From assembly GCA_050732935.1 (NCBI GenBank), contig JBOHRW010000152.1, positions 1-5,210 of the forward strand: a DNA stretch of 5,210 nucleotides, read 5' to 3'. Both the position numbers and the translations under genes were made by a program. The DNA is from DASRVA01 sp050732935. GTDB lineage: Bacteria > Gemmatimonadota > Gemmatimonadetes > JACCXV01 > JAHWKZ01. Below are positions 1-5,210 of the stretch, one piece after another. The notes beneath the pieces are model-generated. The model was not told where the DNA came from and ran no database searches. It worked only from the letters and a program-made list of their open reading frames with translations. Positions within the stretch are counted from its first letter, which is position 1; every line of letters starts with the position of its first letter.

Positions 1-2
1 CG

Positions 3-1490
3 GTCATGATGGTCCGGATGCCCTCGCCAATCGCCCCCGGCGGGACAGCCCGCTTCGAGATCGAGTGGCACTTCACGATCCCCGAGGGAGAGGGGGTGCC
101 GCGCATGGGGATGGTCGACTCGACGACGGGGCAGATCGCCCAGTGGTACCCTCAGGTCGCGACCTACGACGACCTGAGGGGATGGGACACGCGGCAGTAT
201 CTTTCGAACGGCGAGTTCTACCTGGAGTACGGGACCTTCGACCTGGCGGTGAAGGTCCCGGCGGGGACGATCGTGGCCGCCACGGGGATGCTCCAGAACC
301 CCGACGACATCCTGCCGGACACCGTCCGTGAGCGGCTCGCGCGGGCCGAAGGCAGCGACGAAACCGTTCACGTCGTCACGGCGGAGGACTTCGGTCCCGG
401 CAGCGCTACCCTGGGGAGCGCCGGCGAGACGCTGACCTGGCGTTTCCACGCCGAGAACGTACGTGACGTCGCGTTCGCCTTCGGCGACCACTACCTGTGG
501 GACGCCACCAGCGGGCTGGTCGACCCCGAGTCCGGCCGCCGCACGATGGTGCACGCGCTATATCGCCCCTCGGCGGGGACATGGACCGAGTCGGCCCAGA
601 TGACCAAGGACGCGATCGAGACCTTCAGTCGGAACGTCTACCCCTACGCGTACCCGCACATCACGTCCACCGAGGGTCTGGTCGGCGGGATGGAGTACCC
701 GATGATCGTGTTCGTCCGGAACTTCGACACTGAGCAGACCACCCAGCGCGTGATCGCCCACGAGCTCGGCCACATGTGGTTCCCGATGATGGTGGGTACC
801 AACGAGACCTCGTACGCGTGGATGGACGAGGGTGTCAATACCTTCATCACGATCTTCGCCGCCGAGCACTACTACCCCGAGTCGAACGAGCGTACGCTGG
901 TCCGCGACGCCTACCGGGAGTACACGCGCCAGGACGGGCTCGCGCTGAGCGTCATGGCGGCGCCCGACGCCATCGCCGCGGGCGGCGGGAGCGTAGGGGT
1001 CCTGGGCTATCGCCACCCCGCCACGGCGCTTCTCGCGCTGCGCGAGGTCCTGGGTGAGGAGACATTCGACCGGGCGCTTTCCACGTACACGGAGCGGTGG
1101 CTCTACAAGCATCCCACGCCGTGGGACTTTTTCCACACCTTCGAGGAGATCGCTGGCCGGGACCTCGACTGGTTCTGGGTGCCGTGGTTCTACGGGCCCG
1201 GCGTGAGCGACCTCGCCATCGACGCCGTCGAGGAGCACGCCATGGGGGGGCGGAACCACGTGGTGGTGACCGTGCGAAACGACGGCACCGTCCTGTCCCC
1301 CATCCGCGCGGTCGTCACGACCGAGAGCGGCGAGACCGCCGTAGCCGAGGCCCCCGCCACGCGCTGGTTCGAGGGGAAGACGCTGATCAACGTCGAGACG
1401 ACGGTGGACGGCGACGTGGCGCGGGTCGAGCTGGATCCGGACGGGCTGTTCGCGGACGTGGACGAGTCGGACGATGTCTGGACGCCTTGA
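3..1490 (+). CDS. M1-family zinc metallopeptidase (aminopeptidase), C-terminal part, 5' end outside window
   Basis: This is a gluzincin-type peptidase expected to remove N-terminal residues from peptides. The reading frame is open to the left edge, so the two adjacent ATG codons at 6-11 are probably internal and the signal peptide and first strands are missing. Counting from the ATG at 6, an N-terminal beta domain typical of M1 enzymes fills about residues 1-185. The substrate-binding GAMEN-type motif reads GGMEYP (227-232). The zinc motif HELGH is at 252-256 (nt 759-773), with the third ligand E275 eighteen residues on, in WMDEG. Y335 in GYRHP is a plausible transition-state tyrosine. The helical segment with HPTPWDFF (369-376) resembles M1 enzymes I associate with Gemmatimonadota and Bacteroidota. 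A beta-rich tail (about 400-494) ends the protein. All catalytic residues visible are intact, so the enzyme is probably active. Related enzymes are usually exported, but export cannot be checked here. Family assignment is firm; substrate preference is unknown. Confidence 0.93.
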   Translation, partial: VMMVRMPSPIAPGGTARFEIEWHFTIPEGEGVPRMGMVDSTTGQIAQWYPQVATYDDLRGWDTRQYLSNGEFYLEYGTFDLAVKVPAGTIVAATGMLQNPDDILPDTVRERLARAEGSDETVHVVTAEDFGPGSATLGSAGETLTWRFHAENVRDVAFAFGDHYLWDATSGLVDPESGRRTMVHALYRPSAGTWTESAQMTKDAIETFSRNVYPYAYPHITSTEGLVGGMEYPMIVFVRNFDTEQTTQRVIAHELGHMWFPMMVGTNETSYAWMDEGVNTFITIFAAEHYYPESNERTLVRDAYREYTRQDGLALSVMAAPDAIAAGGGSVGVLGYRHPATALLALREVLGEETFDRALSTYTERWLYKHPTPWDFFHTFEEIAGRDLDWFWVPWFYGPGVSDLAIDAVEEHAMGGRNHVVVTVRNDGTVLSPIRAVVTTESGETAVAEAPATRWFEGKTLINVETTVDGDVARVELDPDGLFADVDESDDVWTP

Positions 1491-1501
1491 GCGAAGCGAC
1501 A

Positions 1502-1517
1502 GGGTCTGATTAGACTC
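1502..1517 (+). other. Short hairpin between the peptidase gene and proB
   Basis: GGGTCT (1502-1507) can pair with AGACTC (1512-1517) around the tetraloop GATT, giving six pairs including one G-U. It begins 11 bases after the peptidase stop codon. No T-run follows, so it does not look like a standard intrinsic terminator. It could be a weak 3' end structure for the peptidase message, or chance. Confidence 0.25.
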
Positions 1518-1545
1518 CACGAGGGCGTCACCACAAACAGCGTGC

Positions 1546-1551
1546 AAGAGG
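1546..1551 (+). promoter_or_regulatory. Ribosome binding site of proB
   Basis: AAGAGG lies eight bases before the ATG at 1560, a good Shine-Dalgarno match and spacing. It supports this start even though it gives ProB about 25 residues ahead of the kinase core, more than most family members carry. No convincing -35/-10 promoter was seen in the 69-base gap. Confidence 0.55.
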
Positions 1552-1559
1552 ATCGGTGA

Positions 1560-2696
1560 ATGGGTCAGCGCGCGGGTAGACAGGCGCAGCCAGGAGTTCC
1601 GCTGACTCGGGAAACCCTGCAGCGGGCCAATCGCATTGTCATCAAGGCCGGCACGCGCACGATCCTCGACGACAATCAGCGACCAGACCTCGTCACACTC
1701 GGACGTCTCTTCGGTGAGATGATGTCCCTCAAAAAGGCGGGCAAGGAAGTCATTTTTGTCTCGTCGGGGGCGATTGCGACTGGTCTCCAACCCCTGGGAC
1801 TCTCGAAGCGGCCGGGCTCGATTCCCTCCCTTCAAGCCGCCGCAGCGGTGGGGCAGTCGCTCCTCATGCAGATCTACAACGATCTCCTCTCTCCGTTCGG
1901 TTGCAGCGTAGCACAACTTCTATTGACACACGACGATTTCCAGCATCGGAGTCGCTACCTGAATCTGCGCAATCTGCTTACCTCGCTAGAGGGGAAGAAC
2001 GTCCTCCCGATCATCAATGAAAACGACACCGTGGCCGTGGACGAGATCAAGTTCGGCGATAACGACATCCTGTCTGGGTTCGTGGCCAACGCGGTGGATG
2101 CCGAGGTCACGGTGCTCCTCTCCGATGTCGACGGGTTCTTCCTGAACGGCGTCCTGCTGAAAGAAGTAGAGGAGGTCACGCCGGCGCTCGAGATGGCGGC
2201 CGGGGGAACGGCGGGATTTGGGCGGGGCGGCATGGTCTCCAAGATCCGCTGCGCCAGGATGGTTACGGCCGCGGGCGGGTGGCTGGTCCTCGTGCACGGG
2301 AAGAAGGTGACGGTCTACGAGGCTCTGGCGGTCCAGGCCGGCACGGTGTTCCGGCCCATGGGGACGCGGCTCGACCGTCGAAAGCGCTGGATCGCCCACA
2401 CCCTCAAGGCCGTCGGCTCGGTGACTGTCGATGCGGGCGGCGCGAAGGCGCTCACGCACAACGGCAGGAGTCTGCTGGCGGTGGGCGTGACGGCATGCGA
2501 GGGAGGTTTCGACGTCGGCGATCCCGTCGTAGTGCGCGATCCCTCGGGAGCCGAGATCGCCAAAGGCCTGGTGAATTACGCCGCGGCCGACCTGCGCCGG
2601 ATCCTGGGAAGGCGCACGGACGAAATCCCGGGCATCCTGGGCTGCCACTCGTTCGAAGAGATCATTCATCGCAACAATCTGGTGCTCCTAAATTGA
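1560..2696 (+). CDS. proB: Glutamate 5-kinase with C-terminal PUA domain (divergent)
   Basis: ProB phosphorylates L-glutamate with ATP to gamma-glutamyl phosphate, the committed step of proline synthesis, in the cytoplasm. The 378-residue length is normal for the two-domain form. The amino-acid-kinase domain covers about 25-262: IVIKAGTRTI (26-35) with K29, VSSGAI (67-72), AAAAVGQ (93-99), QLLLTHDD (119-126), the glutamate-site INEND (152-156), FGDND (165-169), LLSDVDG (186-192) and GRGGMVSK (221-228). The PUA domain covers about 283-376, starting after RKRWIA (274-279) and ending in IHRNNLVLL. Oddities against E. coli ProB, recalled from memory: the YTADPR-type loop after DVDG is shortened by roughly nine residues, GTGGMSTK is GRGGMVSK, and KLGTS is KAGTR. 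The position directly ahead of proA makes the assignment strong. Feedback inhibition by proline is usual for the family but cannot be read from the sequence. An altered nucleotide site or reduced activity is possible. Confidence 0.93.
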   Translation: MGQRAGRQAQPGVPLTRETLQRANRIVIKAGTRTILDDNQRPDLVTLGRLFGEMMSLKKAGKEVIFVSSGAIATGLQPLGLSKRPGSIPSLQAAAAVGQSLLMQIYNDLLSPFGCSVAQLLLTHDDFQHRSRYLNLRNLLTSLEGKNVLPIINENDTVAVDEIKFGDNDILSGFVANAVDAEVTVLLSDVDGFFLNGVLLKEVEEVTPALEMAAGGTAGFGRGGMVSKIRCARMVTAAGGWLVLVHGKKVTVYEALAVQAGTVFRPMGTRLDRRKRWIAHTLKAVGSVTVDAGGAKALTHNGRSLLAVGVTACEGGFDVGDPVVVRDPSGAEIAKGLVNYAAADLRRILGRRTDEIPGILGCHSFEEIIHRNNLVLLN

Positions 2697-2705
2697 CCAT
2701 GCACA

Positions 2706-3995
2706 ATGAGTAAGGTTCATTCCTCCAATAGCCCTTCTCCGAGTCGAGACAGGAGCTTGCCTGAGGATCAGGCAAGGCGGGCGAGGGAAGCGGCCGCGGG
2801 CCTCAGGCGCAGCAGCCCCGCCCAGAGGACCGCGGCCATTCGCGCCATGGCAGATGGGCTGCGCAGGCGTGAGCGTGTCGTCTTGGAGTCGAACCTGGCG
2901 GACATGGACGATGCGCGGCGAGACGGCCGGAGCGAGTCCAAGCTCGACCGGCTGAGGCTGGACGTCGATCGCCTGGAGACCGTCGCCTGCGGTCTCGAAG
3001 CCGTCGCTACGCTGCCCGATCCCGTGGGGAAGGTCCATGATGAAAGTCGCGGACCAGCGGGGATCCGTGTCCAGCGCGTGCGAGTACCCATCGGTGTCAT
3101 TCTCATGATCTTCGAGGCGCGGCCCAACGTCACGGCCGAGGCCGCCGCTCTGTGCCTTCGCTCGGGGAATGCCGTGCTTCTCCGCGGCGGGAAGGATGCT
3201 GCGCGCTCGAACCGGATCATCGGAGCATGTCTCCAGGAGGCGATAACCGAGAAGGGCCTGCCTGCCGATGCGATCCAGATGGTGGAAGGAGGCCACGATG
3301 CGGTCGACGAGCTCCTCAATCTGGATCGGTATATCGACCTGGTCATCCCGCGAGGGGGAGAAGGCTTGATTCGGTCGGTGGTGGAAAAGTCGCGGATTCC
3401 GGTCATCAAACACTACAAGGGGAACTGCCACGTCTACGTGGACGTAGACGCGAACCCGACCATGGCCATCAGCATCGTGTACAACGCCAAGGTGCAACGA
3501 CCCGCCACGTGTAACGCGGCCGAGAAGCTCTTGATCCACGAGGGAGTGGCCGGGGAACTCCTGCCGATGATGGCTCGCGCGCTTCGCGAGGCCAAGGTGG
3601 AGCTACGCGGGGACGCTACGGCCTGCCGCATCGTCCCCGGGATCAAACCGGCCACGGAAAGGGATTGGACAGAGGAATTCCTGGATCTCGTCATGGCGGT
3701 CAAGGTGGTCAAGGACGTCGATGAAGCCGTTCGTCACATTGCGACGTACGGATCGGCTCATACCGACGCCATTGTCACCGGGAACGAGGCCACCGCACAG
3801 AAGTTTCTGAGAGAAGTGGACTCCTCCTCGGTGATGTGGAACTGTTCCACACGGATGGCCGACGGAGGCCAGTACGGGCTCGGCGCAGAAATCGGCATCT
3901 CCACCGATCGCCTGCACGCGCGCGGGCCGATGGGAGCGGAGGAGCTCACGAGCCTCAAGTGGATCGTGATCGGAGAGGGACACCTGCGGTCCTAG
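2706..3995 (+). CDS. proA: Glutamate-5-semialdehyde dehydrogenase (gamma-glutamyl phosphate reductase)
   Basis: ProA reduces gamma-glutamyl phosphate with NADPH to glutamate-5-semialdehyde, the second step of proline synthesis, and probably takes the unstable product of ProB directly. The 429 residues match the family (about 417 in E. coli) plus some 12-15 extra polar, serine-rich residues at the N-terminus. Visible family signatures are VPIGVILMIFEARPNVT (127-143), SGNAVLLRGGKDA (153-165), DLVIPRGGEGL (211-221), the catalytic cysteine C269 in QRPATCNAAE, SAHTDAIVT (350-358), DGGQYGLGAEIGIST (386-400) and LHARGPMG (403-410), ending in LKWIVIGEG. The ATG at 2706 starts nine bases after the proB stop and has no clear Shine-Dalgarno sequence, so translation may be coupled to proB. 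The usual VNASTR segment reads WNCSTR (378-383), adding a cysteine; otherwise the enzyme looks intact and functional. Confidence 0.96.
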   Translation: MSKVHSSNSPSPSRDRSLPEDQARRAREAAAGLRRSSPAQRTAAIRAMADGLRRRERVVLESNLADMDDARRDGRSESKLDRLRLDVDRLETVACGLEAVATLPDPVGKVHDESRGPAGIRVQRVRVPIGVILMIFEARPNVTAEAAALCLRSGNAVLLRGGKDAARSNRIIGACLQEAITEKGLPADAIQMVEGGHDAVDELLNLDRYIDLVIPRGGEGLIRSVVEKSRIPVIKHYKGNCHVYVDVDANPTMAISIVYNAKVQRPATCNAAEKLLIHEGVAGELLPMMARALREAKVELRGDATACRIVPGIKPATERDWTEEFLDLVMAVKVVKDVDEAVRHIATYGSAHTDAIVTGNEATAQKFLREVDSSSVMWNCSTRMADGGQYGLGAEIGISTDRLHARGPMGAEELTSLKWIVIGEGHLRS

Positions 3996-4061
3996 GGTGA
4001 ATAGTGTCGCGTCGTCAGTTGGGTTGAAGACCGGAAGCTGGACCGATGAAGCCGTTGAACC

Positions 4062-5210
4062 TCAGTACCGCGCTCCCACCAGCCGCCAGCCGCCGCCCGT
4101 CCACTCCAGCCAGAAGGTGGCCGGGCGTGGAGCGCGCTCGCTGTCCGCCTGGATCTTCCACACGCGGAGGCGGGCCAGGGACTCGGTGGGATCCTCCTCT
4201 TCGAGCGTCACCGAACCCTCGGGACGGGGGATCACGATCGACGGGACGGTCGACTCGCCCTCCGCCTCGAGGTCGGGATCGGGCGCCTCCCAGTCGAACT
4301 CCCAGCGGTACTGGGCGAGGCCGCCGAAGTAGCGGATCCAGAGGTCGTCGAACACGAGGGCGCCGCTCTCGATCCGCGGATCGTCCAGCGGCGAAACCTG
4401 GGCGAGCCAGTAGCGGCCCGTCATGTCGCGCCGCTCCCTGAGCCCGCGCAGGATGTAGCGCGCGGCCTCGGGGTCGGAGTACTGCCCGGCTTCGACCGCG
4501 GCGAAGAGCTGGGCGTCGGTGAACGACATCACGAGCTTGGCTCCCCAGTAGCCGTCCCGGGCCGTCAGGTTGTCGAAGGCGGGGTTCGGGATGTTGGGCT
4601 TCCAGCCGTCCGGATCGAAATTCTTGGACGTGTAGTAGCCGGCTGCCGGGGGATACGTCACGTCGGTCTCCGACTGCCAGGGCTTCCGGTAGAGCCCGAG
4701 CGTGATGAAGCGCTTTCCCATGACCGCCAGATCAAACGAGTTCTCCTGGCCGTGACGGGGGACATGGGGGCGCACGGCGGCGGAGCCGAGCGCGGAGCCG
4801 AAGTCGATGAGGTTGTGGCGCAGGAAGCCCCAGCGGCGGGCCTCCTCGTCCTCGGGGCTGCCAGGGCCGAGGATGAACATGTCGAGGGAGTTCCCGGCCT
4901 TCGTGTCGGTCTGGTGCAGCCAGGCCTCCATCACGTACAGCCCGCGCAGCTCGCGACGGTGCTCGTGCGGGACGACATCGTTCGGATCGTCAGGGCGTGT
5001 GCCGGCGTAGTTGAATGGTCCCTTCGGGATCCCCTCCAGGAACCGGCTCGCCATCGCGCGGACGCGGCCGTCCGCGCGGCGCGGCCGGTTGCCGAAGAAC
5101 TCCCGGTTGAAGATCTCGAGCGTCAGCTCCCGCTCGTCCACCTCGTCGGCGGCGACCTCGTATTGGATCGGGAGCGAGTCCTCGCCGAAGAGGTAGATCT
5201 CCACACCGTC
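4062..5210 (-). CDS. Conserved uncharacterised protein with kinase-like D-x4-N and DFG motifs, C-terminal part, 5' end outside window
   Basis: I do not recognise a named function. The frame is open to the right edge (Asp and Gly codons precede the GTG at 5204), so that GTG is probably internal. Counting from it, the visible 380 residues include a segment rich in invariant-looking residues: ASRFLEG (52-58), GTRPDDPNDVVPHEHRRELRG (68-88), AWLHQTDTKAGNSLD (94-108) and LIDFGSALGS (132-141). D100, N105 and D134-F135-G136 have the order and spacing of a kinase catalytic loop followed by a metal-binding DFG. After this come an aromatic segment with WKPNIPNPAFDN (201-212), a helical part with SFTDAQLFAAVEAGQYSDPEAA (227-248), RRDMTGRYWL (258-267), and a beta-rich tail to GARY. 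I recall similar long hypothetical proteins in Acidobacteriota, with the same HEHRRELRG and IDFGS blocks. No membrane segment is visible in this part. It converges on proA, so it is transcribed independently. Kinase-like activity is inference only; a catalytically dead fold or a non-kinase is possible. Confidence 0.85.
   Translation of the reverse strand, partial: DGVEIYLFGEDSLPIQYEVAADEVDERELTLEIFNREFFGNRPRRADGRVRAMASRFLEGIPKGPFNYAGTRPDDPNDVVPHEHRRELRGLYVMEAWLHQTDTKAGNSLDMFILGPGSPEDEEARRWGFLRHNLIDFGSALGSAAVRPHVPRHGQENSFDLAVMGKRFITLGLYRKPWQSETDVTYPPAAGYYTSKNFDPDGWKPNIPNPAFDNLTARDGYWGAKLVMSFTDAQLFAAVEAGQYSDPEAARYILRGLRERRDMTGRYWLAQVSPLDDPRIESGALVFDDLWIRYFGGLAQYRWEFDWEAPDPDLEAEGESTVPSIVIPRPEGSVTLEEEDPTESLARLRVWKIQADSERAPRPATFWLEWTGGGWRLVGARY

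Noticed and set aside
6..11. The tandem ATG codons at 6-11 as the start of the peptidase gene.
   Set aside because: The frame is open upstream, and starting here would cut off the signal peptide and the first part of the N-terminal beta domain that M1 enzymes need.
558..1916. A 452-residue open frame on the minus strand across the peptidase gene and the start of proB.
   Set aside because: It is antisense to two clear enzyme genes, is rich in Arg, His, Gly and Val as expected from the complement of GC-rich codons, and shows no recognisable domain.
2688..3539. A 283-residue open frame on the minus strand inside proA.
   Set aside because: It mirrors a strongly conserved ProA coding sequence and has no family motif; it is a by-product of high GC content.
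3719..4056. A 13-base exact direct repeat, CGATGAAGCCGTT, at 3719-3731 (inside proA) and 4044-4056 (in the convergent gap).
   Set aside because: About 0.2 such matches are expected by chance in a window this size, and nothing around either copy suggests an attachment site or duplication.
3996..4061. A terminator in the convergent gap between proA and the minus-strand gene.
   Set aside because: I looked for a hairpin with a T-run in either direction and found only weak four-base pairings such as CACC/GGTG at the end of proA and GGTT/AACC in the gap, with no T-run.
4046..4441. Plus-strand open frames over the 3' end of the minus-strand gene.
   Set aside because: They are low-complexity Arg/Ser/Pro/Gly translations opposite a frame with clear protein-like composition and conserved motifs.
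5202..5204. The GTG at the right edge as a true start of the minus-strand gene.
   Set aside because: The frame stays open to the window edge with Asp and Gly codons before it, no binding site can be seen, and the similar proteins I recall are considerably longer at the N-terminus.

Overview
This is a compact, GC-rich bacterial segment with four genes and almost no free space. M1 peptidases of the kind at the left edge, and relatives of the unknown protein at the right edge, are familiar to me from Gemmatimonadota and Acidobacteriota. A member of one of those phyla is my best guess; it rests on memory of protein style, not on a search.

Layout: (1) positions 3-1490, plus strand: the C-terminal part of an M1-family zinc aminopeptidase whose beginning lies off the left edge. 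(2) A 69-base gap holding a small hairpin and a usable ribosome binding site. (3) 1560-2696, plus strand: proB, glutamate 5-kinase with a C-terminal PUA domain. (4) 2706-3995, plus strand: proA, glutamate-5-semialdehyde dehydrogenase, nine bases after proB. (5) A 66-base convergent gap. (6) 4062-5210, minus strand: the C-terminal part of a large uncharacterised protein whose beginning lies off the right edge.

ProB and ProA carry out the first two steps of proline synthesis from glutamate: phosphorylation to gamma-glutamyl phosphate, then NADPH-dependent reduction to glutamate-5-semialdehyde, which cyclises to pyrroline-5-carboxylate. The final enzyme, ProC, is not in the window. The peptidase shares their strand, but the gap and the separate ribosome binding site give no strong reason to link it functionally to proline synthesis.

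Two things merit a closer look. ProB has lost or altered several normally conserved nucleotide-binding elements. The unknown minus-strand protein carries a D-x4-N motif followed by IDFG, a spacing that resembles the catalytic core of protein-kinase-like or phosphoinositide-kinase-like folds. I see no RNA gene, CRISPR array, insertion sequence or phage feature.
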